A stretch of DNA of 41,238 nt from Crocinitomicaceae bacterium. GTDB taxonomy: Bacteria; Bacteroidota; Bacteroidia; Flavobacteriales_D; Crocinitomicaceae. Positions within the stretch are counted from its first letter, which is position 1. Every line of letters starts with the position of its first letter. Under the pieces are notes generated by a model, which made no database searches, was not told the DNA's origin, and saw only the letters and a program-made list of their open reading frames with translations. This document shows positions 33,854-41,238 of the stretch, piece after piece. The position numbers and the translations under genes are program-made. The DNA lies in NCBI GenBank assembly GCA_025210175.1, contig JAOASF010000063.1:1-41238 (forward strand), written 5' to 3'.

Positions 33854-34309
33854 CCCTTTAACTCAGTCCGGCTTCACATTTGCTTCCCTTTATTATTTAG
33901 AAGTTTGACCTAAAGTGGTCGCTTCTACAAGGCATACGGTCATGGCTATTTACATTCAACGCTCGCATAAGATGTGGCTGGTTATGAAATCTTTATTATC
34001 TCCTAATTTAACTGACTGATTAAAAGGCTTTTACCCTACCTCTGTTCGCTATAAGAATGGTGATTTACTCTGCGCCAGAAGGCCAATTAATACTCAATTG
34101 CACCGTTCACAAAAGAGCACTAACTAAAATCCAAGACATCCACGCTACTGTACAATCAATAAAAGGCACATTTAAATCAACAATGTGTGATATTATTAAC
34201 ATTAACGCATGAATCTGTTATTTAAACCATAGGTTAAGGCAACTTAATTTAAATTTTAACGGACGTCCAAATAATTTTTAAATACATTAGGAAAAAATTG
34301 TTTGGTTTT
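33854..34309. other. Gene-free region upstream of the T9SS surface-protein gene
   Basis: About 456 bp without a credible reading frame. The left half is mixed; the right half becomes AT-rich. It contains two short perfect palindromes near the gene: AATTTAAATT (34246-34255) and GGACGTCC (34261-34268). I found no tRNA, no full promoter consensus and no terminator after rseP. It may hold a long leader or regulator sites for the surface-protein gene. Confidence 0.5.
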
Positions 34310-37300
34310 ATGAAAAAATGTTACCACGGATTTTCGCTTGGTCGAACCTTGCGTTATCCACTTTATCTACTCTTGGCTATTATTTGGAGCCTTAATGCAA
34401 ATGCCCAATGTCTGAACACTACCCCTTACGGTAATGCGACAGTTGGTGCTACTAACGGAAGTTCTGCAACTATTGGTTGTCAGTTTGCTTCTGAGTACGG
34501 AACTTGGAATGGTATTCAAGCAAGCTTCGCTTACACCACCACTTCCACAAATCCCACTGATTACATCACGGTTCGTTCAGGCACCTCTAATGGTCCTGTT
34601 GTAGCACATGGTTCGGGTCCATTGTCATGGATATCCACTGCTGCTGGTACTTACTACATTCACATTACTGTGGATGCAGCATGTAACACCTCAAGCGGTT
34701 GTCGTGATATCACAACTACAAACAACGGTTCAGCAACTCCTTGTACGGATCCAGCAACAGCCGGAGCCGCAGTAAGTTCTGTGCCAAATGCTTGTGATGG
34801 ACAATCCTTCTCTCTCAGCCTTAATGGAGCTACAATGGCTTCAGGGTTGATGTACCAATGGCAATCGTCTCCTGACAATGTGAATTACACGCCAATTGTT
34901 GGAGCTACAGCCTCAACTTATTCCACAACTCAAACTACAGCGACGTACTACCGTTGTGAAGTGAAATGTGGTATCCTTGGAACTCCTTCTAATTCTACTG
35001 AAGTATTGGTTGGTCAAAACACTTTCTTGGATTGTTACTGTACTTCCACTGCAACCAGCACTGCTGACGAAGAAATTTTAGGCGTTTCATTGGGTACATT
35101 ATCAAATACCTCAACTTGTAGTACAACAGGTGGTCCTGGAAGTACATTGAACAGATACTCCGATTACACCTCTACCGTTCCAGCCCCACCATTGGCAAGA
35201 ACAGTTGCTTACACAATGACCATTGATGTTGGAACATGTGGTGGTAACTACACCAACGTTACAGGAGCTTGGATTGATTGGAACCAAAATGGTTTGTTTA
35301 CTGATCCAGGAGAAGATGTTCTAATTGGTAACCCTACAGTTGGGCCTCACCAAGAAAACTTTATTGTAACTGTTCCAGTAGGAGCGGCGCTTGGACTAAC
35401 GAGAATGCGTGTTCTTGTTGAAGAAACAGGAAGTTCAGCAAACATTGATCCTTGTGGTACTTACACATGGGGTGAAACAGAGGACTACTATGTTGAAGTT
35501 TTCGACGTACCAACTTGTCCTCAACCAACCAACTTAACCGTATTGAGTACAACAACGAATTCAGCTGATTTGGATTGGACTCCAGGTGGATCTGAAACCG
35601 CATGGCAATTGCAATATGGTCCTACAGGTTTCGCCTTAGGAACTGGTACTATCGTAAATGTTACTGGTACATCCGATGAAGTTTTAGGAAGTTTAACTCC
35701 ATACTCTTTCTTCGATGTATATGTTCGAGCAATTTGTGGGGCAGGAGATACTTCTTTCTGGTCGCCAAAACAAAAATTCAATACCTATGGTCTAGGAGCT
35801 TATATGGAAATGGACATGACTTGTCACCCTGACGGTTTCATCGATATTTCTGAAACAGGAGCTGCCAACCCATTGTTAAGTGATGGAGAAACAGGATTCT
35901 CTCTTCCTTTCCCAATGTATTTCCAAGGAACGGAGGTGAATCAAATCACTATTGCGAATAACGGTGTGATTGAGTTCAATACCATAAGTGCACAGGTTAG
36001 CGCCTTTAACAGCAATACTATTGCAACCAACGCACCTGCAGGTTTGTACCCTTTCTGGGACGACTTAGAAGATGCTGGTGGAATGGTTTATTTCGAAGAA
36101 TTGGGTGTTGCTCCAAACAGAAAATTTGTTGTACAATGGGTAAAAAAACACGATTTGTTCACTTCTGGAGTTGCCTATAATTTTGAAGTTATCCTTGAAG
36201 AGGGAACGGGTAAAATTTACTACCAATACGCGAACACTGTTGTTGGTTCTACGTCTTACGACAATGGAAACTCAGCAACTGTTGGTTTGGCTGGTATCAA
36301 CCAAGACTTCCCACTTTCATACAACAACCAAAGTTTCCTAACGGAAAATTCTTGTGTGGAATTCTACTACACGAATTGTCCGAAACCAGAAAACTTAATC
36401 TTGCAATACGTAACTCCAGATGAAGCTGCCTTCTCTTGGTCTGCTGGTTTGTTTGGCGAGTCTGATTGGACTGTAATCTACGGTCCTGAAGGATTTGATC
36501 CTGCAACTGGAGGAACCACATTAACAGTAAATGGGTCGCCAACGGTTACGCTTGTTGGTCTTACTCAACTTACTTGTTATGACATTTACGTCTATGCAGA
36601 ATGTTCTGCAGGAAATCAATCCTTTGCACTGATTGGTAACTTCTGTACATTACCATTGTGTGCGAACCCTACCAACTTCACAGGTTCTACAGATATCGAC
36701 AGCTTGTTTACCAATTGGTCATGGTCTCCATACGACCCAATGTACACCATCACGAATTACGATTTACTATACGGAACTCCTGGATACGATCCAGCAAACG
36801 AAGGTACTTATGTAATGGATGATGCATTTGAAGGTGATACCATTTACGACCAGTCTTTGCTTGCAGGTGGTGTTTATGAAATGTATGTACGCGGAGTTTG
36901 TGACACCTTGGTTTCTTCTTGGGTAGGACCGATTACAGTAACGATGCCATTGACCAACGATAGTGTTTGTGGTGCTGAATTACTTCCGGTAAACGGTCTT
37001 CACAATGTGTTCAACAATTCTGGTTCAACTACACAAGCTAACGAAAGCACCATCGCACCTCCAGTAACTGGAGCTCAAGAAACCGACGGTTGGTTGAACA
37101 ACTCTTTGTCTAAAACAACTTGGTTCAAATTTATCGCTCCTTCTACAGGACAAATTAGAATCAACGCGACAGATGTGAGCTACAACGGACAGGTTGCTGT
37201 TTATGAAATTGTTACATGTAACGACTTCACTACCTTCAACTTGGTTGCTGCTAACGACGATGATATCGATGGAAACTCTTTGGCGCCGAATTTCACAATT

Positions 37301-38158
37301 TGTGGTTTGACTCCTGGAGCTGAGTACTACTTAATGCACGATTCATACAACACGGCAACGGGTAGTTACGCACTTCGTTTGTCAGAAATTGATCTGATCC
37401 CAGGAGTTGCTGGACCAATTACAGACATCTGTTCGAAAGACACAGTGAACTTGTTTGACGGTATTTCTGGCTACCAAGCTGGTGGTGTTTGGAACGACTT
37501 AGATGGAACCTTCCACATTGTAAACGACAGTTTATTCAACACTTCAGGTTTGGCTTACCAAGTTTACAACTTCGAATACCGTTTAACGGATGGTTGTGCT
37601 ACTGAAGGAGTAACGGCTCAATACCAAGTTTACGCGCCTTCATCAGCAGGTACAGATGGTTCATTAACAATCTGTAAGAACCAACCATTTAGTACTGTAA
37701 GTGCTTTGGGTGGAACAATCAATGCAGGTGGACAATGGTATGATGCAGGTAACAACCCAATCGCAGGACCAAACGTTCCATTTGGAACTTTGAACATCCC
37801 AGGTAACTACAATTACCGATACATTGTTGGAAATGGAGTATGTCCAGATGACACATCAATTGTGACCGTTTCTGTGGATGCAACGTGTGATGCGTTAGGA
37901 ATTGAAGAGGCTTTTGCTCAAGAGTTCCAATTGTATCCAAATCCAACAACAGGAGCAATCAACGTAACTTTCTCTGCTCTTTCTGAGACTACAACAGTGG
38001 AAGTGTTGGATGCCAAAGGAAGATTGATCCAAACGAAAACGATTAAGGCTGGTGGAACATTCACTTCATTTGACATGGAGGGTGTTGAAACAGGTGTATA
38101 CATGATACACTTAATCAATACCGAGTTTGACACTACCAAGCGTTTCGTGAAACAATAA
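34310..38158 (+). CDS. T9SS-exported multidomain surface protein (GEVED, FN3, nidogen-like, sorting domain)
   Basis: A 1282-aa protein from the ATG at 34310 (a TTG at 34298 is in frame but less likely). Domains in order: signal peptide ending NANAQ (about 1-33); an N-terminal beta region; an Ig-like domain (about 155-235, YQWQSSPDNVNYTPI); a GEVED domain (about 275-400) with WIDWNQNGLFTDPGED and GETEDYYVEV; an FN3-like domain (about 403-492); a nidogen-like region (about 500-685, TIANNGVIEFNT); two more FN3-like domains (about 690-880); a PPC-like domain (about 885-1028); then a C-terminal T9SS type A sorting domain (about 1205-1282) with LYPNPTTG and ending KRFVKQ. It is exported by the Por/Gld secretion system and likely attached to the cell surface, as an adhesin or matrix protein. 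No enzyme domain is seen. The gene is alone and ends at a strong terminator. Confidence 0.93.
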   Translation: MKKCYHGFSLGRTLRYPLYLLLAIIWSLNANAQCLNTTPYGNATVGATNGSSATIGCQFASEYGTWNGIQASFAYTTTSTNPTDYITVRSGTSNGPVVAHGSGPLSWISTAAGTYYIHITVDAACNTSSGCRDITTTNNGSATPCTDPATAGAAVSSVPNACDGQSFSLSLNGATMASGLMYQWQSSPDNVNYTPIVGATASTYSTTQTTATYYRCEVKCGILGTPSNSTEVLVGQNTFLDCYCTSTATSTADEEILGVSLGTLSNTSTCSTTGGPGSTLNRYSDYTSTVPAPPLARTVAYTMTIDVGTCGGNYTNVTGAWIDWNQNGLFTDPGEDVLIGNPTVGPHQENFIVTVPVGAALGLTRMRVLVEETGSSANIDPCGTYTWGETEDYYVEVFDVPTCPQPTNLTVLSTTTNSADLDWTPGGSETAWQLQYGPTGFALGTGTIVNVTGTSDEVLGSLTPYSFFDVYVRAICGAGDTSFWSPKQKFNTYGLGAYMEMDMTCHPDGFIDISETGAANPLLSDGETGFSLPFPMYFQGTEVNQITIANNGVIEFNTISAQVSAFNSNTIATNAPAGLYPFWDDLEDAGGMVYFEELGVAPNRKFVVQWVKKHDLFTSGVAYNFEVILEEGTGKIYYQYANTVVGSTSYDNGNSATVGLAGINQDFPLSYNNQSFLTENSCVEFYYTNCPKPENLILQYVTPDEAAFSWSAGLFGESDWTVIYGPEGFDPATGGTTLTVNGSPTVTLVGLTQLTCYDIYVYAECSAGNQSFALIGNFCTLPLCANPTNFTGSTDIDSLFTNWSWSPYDPMYTITNYDLLYGTPGYDPANEGTYVMDDAFEGDTIYDQSLLAGGVYEMYVRGVCDTLVSSWVGPITVTMPLTNDSVCGAELLPVNGLHNVFNNSGSTTQANESTIAPPVTGAQETDGWLNNSLSKTTWFKFIAPSTGQIRINATDVSYNGQVAVYEIVTCNDFTTFNLVAANDDDIDGNSLAPNFTICGLTPGAEYYLMHDSYNTATGSYALRLSEIDLIPGVAGPITDICSKDTVNLFDGISGYQAGGVWNDLDGTFHIVNDSLFNTSGLAYQVYNFEYRLTDGCATEGVTAQYQVYAPSSAGTDGSLTICKNQPFSTVSALGGTINAGGQWYDAGNNPIAGPNVPFGTLNIPGNYNYRYIVGNGVCPDDTSIVTVSVDATCDALGIEEAFAQEFQLYPNPTTGAINVTFSALSETTTVEVLDAKGRLIQTKTIKAGGTFTSFDMEGVETGVYMIHLINTEFDTTKRFVKQ

Positions 38159-38180
38159 ACAACACGTTATCTTCAAATAA

Positions 38181-38211
38181 AAATGCCCCTGCAGATTTTG
38201 CAGGGGCATTT
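38181..38211 (+). terminator. Strong Rho-independent terminator after the T9SS gene
   Basis: A perfect 13-bp stem, AAATGCCCCTGCA with TGCAGGGGCATTT, and a 5-nt loop are followed by TTT. It begins 22 bp after the stop codon. Confidence 0.93.
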
Positions 38212-38293
38212 TTTATATCGGCTTGCAAATAGGCAAAGGCGCCTTCTCAAATTTAATCGTTCAGGCACTTTTGCGTATTTGGTGTAATACACA

Positions 38294-38800
38294 TTAATCT
38301 TCTCCGTAAGTTATTACGGCTATTTTGTTCTCTAAAACTGAAATAACGCAAACGAAATATGCGAAAAAATTCAATTGTACATGATTACTCTCAGATAGCC
38401 AATCTAGACATAGAAAAAAATGATTGTCGGTATGAAAATCACATTGACTCAAATATTCGTCAACATTAAATTTATGTTTCTTAAATACCTCCAGATCCTT
38501 GCCCCAATTATTATCTGACCAGTATTTGGTATAACATTCTTCCAATTTTGCATTATCACATTTAATAAAATCAGTCGAATCAAGTTCTTCAAGTTCAAGT
38601 GGACCATACACCGATGTTGGTATTGCTTTGGAGTCAATTTCTCTTGCAAAATGGTCGTCGATTAGCAATCCAAGGTCAATCAAGTCTTTTATCTCGTAGC
38701 TCGGTAGTGTTTTTTCACATTCATAAATGTTTACACCAACAAAACCTAGATGGTTTTTATCGTCTACAATCCATTTATGGCTTTCGAGTGTAAATTTCAT
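38294..38800 (-). CDS. Hypothetical soluble protein, 168 aa
   Basis: A protein I do not recognise. It has no signal peptide and no membrane helix. It is acidic, with several Cys (SQCDFHTDNHFFLCLDW), many Asp/Glu and a hydrophobic C-terminal strand set (LNFFAYFVCVISVLENKIAVITYGED). The opening KFTLESHKWIVDDKNHLGFVGVNIYE reads like the first strands of a small beta-rich domain. Base composition is more AT-rich than in the neighbouring housekeeping genes, and it has no operon partner. It could be an accessory gene such as an immunity-like protein, but nothing specific supports that. Confidence 0.6.
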   Translation of the reverse strand: MKFTLESHKWIVDDKNHLGFVGVNIYECEKTLPSYEIKDLIDLGLLIDDHFAREIDSKAIPTSVYGPLELEELDSTDFIKCDNAKLEECYTKYWSDNNWGKDLEVFKKHKFNVDEYLSQCDFHTDNHFFLCLDWLSESNHVQLNFFAYFVCVISVLENKIAVITYGED

Positions 38801-38891
38801 TGCGTAGAAAGGTCTTCAGCTAATAAGCCTTCGAGCCGCTACCAAGAATGTAAGTAAAAGGCTTGAGGCTTTGGTGATGTTGTACTTAGTT

Positions 38892-39323
38892 TTATCTTAT
38901 TTCTATTTCAAAAAGCAAAACTTCTTCATCTGCTTCGTCTTCTATATAATAAAATCTCAAAATTGAGCTACTGTTCTCAAATGCTAGAACTTGCAAGTCT
39001 GTGGTTTTAATCTTAAAGCTATAATTACTTAATGAGTTGTTTATTCTTCTTATTTCCTTGTTTTTATCCGTTCTTATTGTCAGGCTTGCTATGCAGTCTA
39101 TGCAAGGTGTGTCGTCAAAATATTTAACTTCTACCGTATCGATTGCTCTAATTTTTCCTTTAGTTAGAAGAATTCTGTAATCCGTGCTCAATGCATTAAA
39201 AACCTTTAACAGTTTACCACCGTTGTAAACCTGCCAATTAGAAATAGTATCCATCTCTTGCTCAGACTTTGCGAATGAGGAAATAGAAATCAGCATCAGG
39301 ATGATTGTTATTGTGTTTTTCAT
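38892..39323 (-). CDS. Hypothetical secreted protein, 143 aa
   Basis: A predicted periplasmic or secreted protein with a signal peptide (ITIILMLISISSFA) and a mature part of about 125 residues. It has a short CIDC motif (DDTPCIDCIASLTIRTD), a possible disulfide or metal site, and otherwise alternating strands (RILLTKGKIRAIDTVEVKYF, LRFYYIEDEADEEVLLFEIEI). I know no family for it. It is AT-rich like its neighbour at 38294-38800, which is 91 bp away on the same strand, and lies 33 bp after the ABC permease stop, so it might be the last gene of the ABC unit. Confidence 0.62.
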   Translation of the reverse strand: MKNTITIILMLISISSFAKSEQEMDTISNWQVYNGGKLLKVFNALSTDYRILLTKGKIRAIDTVEVKYFDDTPCIDCIASLTIRTDKNKEIRRINNSLSNYSFKIKTTDLQVLAFENSSSILRFYYIEDEADEEVLLFEIEIR

Positions 39324-39356
39324 TCTATCAATTAAGTAAAACTATTCTATAAAGAT

Positions 39357-40106
39357 CTAACCTTTATCTTTCTTCAAGCGGTAAATTAAAAACCCACCCA
39401 CTCCAAGCAACAAAATGTGAGCCGATAAGTACAAGTGAAATTCATCTGGTTTGGGCAAACCGAGAGAGAGGTTGATGGTATACGAAAAAGGCAACAACCA
39501 CTTGTAAGACCATGCGAGGGCCAATAATGAACCGATCAACCCCAACAGTCCGATACCCACCGAAGCCAAAAAATTCTTGAAAAAGATACTGAGCGCAAAC
39601 TGAAAAAACACAATGGGCAGTGTGACCCAAAAATAGTCTACTACCAAATCCAGAATTGACATAAGTGGTAAACTTTCGTTAGGCAACTGACCGTCTAAAA
39701 ACAAACAGGTCGTGGTCACGGCCAGACACAAACAAAGGGTGAAGAAAAGCAGAAAAGTAAGGACTACCAGGAGTACCATCGTCACTTTTGAAGCAAAAAT
39801 TACCCCGTATGACTGTGGGGAAGCATGAAGCTGTTTCCAAGAATTATTCTTCTCCTCCAAATGGGTAATCATGCTAGCTGCAAGTACAACAATCATAGGT
39901 AATAAAAAATTTCCCATATTTTTAAATGTGCTTGAAACGGTGACTAGCCAACCTGGCTCCCCTTCCTCATTGATGTGGTGACCTGTTACCAAACCAGCAA
40001 TCAACCGTATCACGGGAACGAACAAACCGGCAATGCAACAAAACCAGAAAACATTGCTCCTACGAAGCTTGCGTAATTCGCTTTTTAAACTAATTAGGTA
40101 CTTCAT
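39357..40106 (-). CDS. ABC transporter permease (ABC-2 / lantibiotic-type exporter)
   Basis: A 249-aa polytopic protein with about six helices, near residues 18-40, 65-85, 108-135, 145-170, 172-200 and 225-243. The opening KYLISLKSELRKLRRSNVFWFCCIAG and the MITHLEEKNNSWKQLHASP segment are typical of ABC-2 type permeases of the bacitracin/lantibiotic immunity group (BcrB/MutE-like). Its ATG overlaps the ATPase gene end by 17 bp, so they form one unit. The exported substrate is not known. Confidence 0.88.
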   Translation of the reverse strand: MKYLISLKSELRKLRRSNVFWFCCIAGLFVPVIRLIAGLVTGHHINEEGEPGWLVTVSSTFKNMGNFLLPMIVVLAASMITHLEEKNNSWKQLHASPQSYGVIFASKVTMVLLVVLTFLLFFTLCLCLAVTTTCLFLDGQLPNESLPLMSILDLVVDYFWVTLPIVFFQFALSIFFKNFLASVGIGLLGLIGSLLALAWSYKWLLPFSYTINLSLGLPKPDEFHLYLSAHILLLGVGGFLIYRLKKDKG

Positions 40107-41022
40107 TATTCTCTGTAGTTAGATCCATAAAAATTTGTTCCAAATCATCCTTAGTAGTTGCCACTTCATACACCTCTAGTCCATTCTCTACCAAGGCTCG
40201 AATTCCTTTTGCCATTTGCGAATCACTGTTGTCTTGGACCATGATCATTCCATCAATTCGGCTCGGGTTCATTCCGCATTGTGTTAGAATTTGTTCTCCT
40301 TTCTCGGCATCCGAAGTCCTAAAAAACCCTTTTGATCCTTGCTTTTGTTTGGTTTGCAATTCTGCCAGAGTACCTTGAAAAATAAGATCGCCTTTGTGGA
40401 TAATGCCAATATGGGAGACCAATTTCTCGATCTCCGCCAATAAGTGAGAAGATATCAAAATGGTCACTCCGGTTTCACGATTCAGGTGCTTCAATAGCTG
40501 TCTCATCTCCAAAATTCCGTTCGGGTCAAGGCCATTGGTTGGTTCGTCCAAAATCAACAAGTCAGGTTGGTGAGCCATGGCTATTGCAATGCTCAACCGT
40601 TGCTTCATTCCCAATGAGAAGTTTTTAGCTTTTTTGGAACCTGTTTTGTCCAACCCCACCAGTGCCAAGATTTCGTCTATTCTCTCTTTTGAAAAACCAA
40701 AAATTGGCTGCCAAACCTTCAAGTTCTCTTTGGCGCTCAAATGCCCATACAGCGAGGGTGATTCGATAAGTGAACCCACCTTTTGAAGAATATCAACCCG
40801 GAGTGTTGCCAAGTTCTTTTCGAAAATCTCAATTTGGCCTTTTTGCACTTTTAACAAGCCTAGTATGAGTTTCAGGGTGGTCGTTTTTCCTGCTCCATTA
40901 GGCCCTAAAAATCCATAAATTGATCCCTTAGGTACAGTTAAGTCAATGTTGTTTAACACCGGTGAACCGTCCGAAAAAGAAAAACTTAAGCCCTTTGATT
41001 GGAGGCACAATTTTTCAGTCAT
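40090..41022 (-). CDS. ABC transporter ATP-binding protein (BcrA-like)
   Basis: A 310-aa ABC ATPase. It has Walker A GPNGAGKTT (40-48), the Q-loop region KVGSLIESPSLYGHLSAKENL, the signature FSLGMKQRLS (135-144), Walker B LLILDEPTNGLDP (155-167) and the switch His in ISSHLLAEIEKL. The ESPSLY.HLSAKENL text is characteristic of the bacitracin/lantibiotic (BcrA/NatA-like) exporter ATPases. A C-terminal extension of about 80 residues follows the ATPase core. With the overlapping permease it should form a two-component exporter; self-protection against a peptide antibiotic is one possible role, with no direct evidence here. Confidence 0.93.
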   Translation of the reverse strand: MTEKLCLQSKGLSFSFSDGSPVLNNIDLTVPKGSIYGFLGPNGAGKTTTLKLILGLLKVQKGQIEIFEKNLATLRVDILQKVGSLIESPSLYGHLSAKENLKVWQPIFGFSKERIDEILALVGLDKTGSKKAKNFSLGMKQRLSIAIAMAHQPDLLILDEPTNGLDPNGILEMRQLLKHLNRETGVTILISSHLLAEIEKLVSHIGIIHKGDLIFQGTLAELQTKQKQGSKGFFRTSDAEKGEQILTQCGMNPSRIDGMIMVQDNSDSQMAKGIRALVENGLEVYEVATTKDDLEQIFMDLTTENNEVPN

Positions 41023-41106
41023 AATGTTTATTTGATTTCACAAAATAAGTAGTCCAATTGATATAATGCGTTTTTCTATACAAGTGAGCGACTTTGCTGC
41101 AAAAAA

Positions 41107-41200
41107 CGGTCAAACTGACCACCTGATTCCGGACTAAAGTGACCACCCCAGATCGGAGCAAAGTGACCACCCTAATTCGGAGTAAAGTGACCCCCTAATT
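41107..41200. repeat. Four tandem ~24-bp repeats, probable IS21-family element end
   Basis: Units begin at 41107 (CGGTCAAACTGACCACC, most diverged), 41130 (CGGACTAAAGTGACCACCCC), 41154 (CGGAGCAAAGTGACCACCCT) and 41178 (CGGAGTAAAGTGACCCCCT). They share CGGAnnAAAGTGACC and have a period of 23-24 bp with no spacers. Multiple short repeats at each end are a known feature of IS21-family elements, where the transposase IstA binds them, and from memory this AAAGTGACCACC text is common at such ends in Bacteroidota. The istAB genes would lie beyond the window. The exact IS boundary cannot be fixed. Confidence 0.6.
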
Positions 41201-41238
41201 GTGGAAAACTTTTCGGTATTAAAAATGCCCGTTTTCTT

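Noticed and set aside
34298-34309. TTG start for the T9SS protein
   Set aside because: In frame but only four codons before an ATG that gives a normal MKK-type signal peptide.
41107-41200. Tandem repeats considered as a CRISPR array
   Set aside because: Units are contiguous with no variable spacers and differ from one another; no cas gene is nearby.

Overview
The window reads as a chromosome segment of a Bacteroidota organism, most likely Flavobacteriales and perhaps near Fluviicola/Crocinitomicaceae; that placement is inferred from gene content, not from a marker search. The signs are a type IX secretion (T9SS) C-terminal sorting domain, Gln-after-Ala signal-peptide cleavage sites (AFAQ, ANAQ, AHAQ), TAnnTTTG-like -7 promoter boxes close to start codons, weak Shine-Dalgarno sequences, and families typical of the phylum (DUF349 protein, CvpA, SGNH/MBOAT acetylation cluster, Y1 transposase flanked by palindromes). 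Most of the window is ordinary, densely packed chromosome.

Layout. 1-5.3 kb (minus): start of an RND/MMPL exporter, a secreted S9 prolyl-oligopeptidase-type peptidase, a two-TM small protein, and an OmpR-type response regulator with its sensor kinase. 5.3-10.9 kb (plus): a ~1145-codon outer-membrane beta-barrel gene broken by an in-frame TAA at 8303-8305, then a PaaZ-type aldehyde dehydrogenase/MaoC fusion with a good terminator. 10.9-12.5 kb: an IS200/IS605-like (RAYT-like) transposase between two inverted pairs of short GC palindromes, a Dph6-like ATP pyrophosphatase, and a ~90-nt multi-hairpin element closed by an outer stem, which I take to be a structured RNA. 12.5-17.3 kb (minus): an SGNH-SGNH-MBOAT operon, probably for O-acylation of an extracellular polymer. 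17.4-23.3 kb (plus): DUF255 thioredoxin-like protein, PfkB kinase, DUF349 protein, membrane protein and a lipoprotein. 23.3-26.1 kb (minus): a secreted vWA protein, an alpha/beta hydrolase, and a lipoprotein with a heavy-metal-associated domain.

26.2-33.9 kb is housekeeping: EngB/YihA GTPase, TfoX-like protein, a Lys/Glu-rich duplicated secreted protein, rplY-prs, an SRAP (YedK-type) protein, a small secreted protein, CvpA, a YceI-like lipoprotein, and RseP behind a small conserved gene. 34.3-38.2 kb holds one 1282-aa T9SS-exported multidomain surface protein after a ~456-bp gene-free leader region, ending in a textbook terminator. 38.3-41.0 kb (minus) has two unrecognised small proteins and an ABC exporter pair. 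The window ends in four tandem ~24-bp repeats that look like the end of an IS21-family insertion sequence whose genes lie outside.

The features most worth a second look are the palindrome-flanked transposase, the structured element at 12392-12482, the broken barrel gene, the acetylation operon with its TTGA stop/start overlap, and the terminal IS-like repeat array. I found no CRISPR, tRNA, rRNA, prophage or convincing new defence system.
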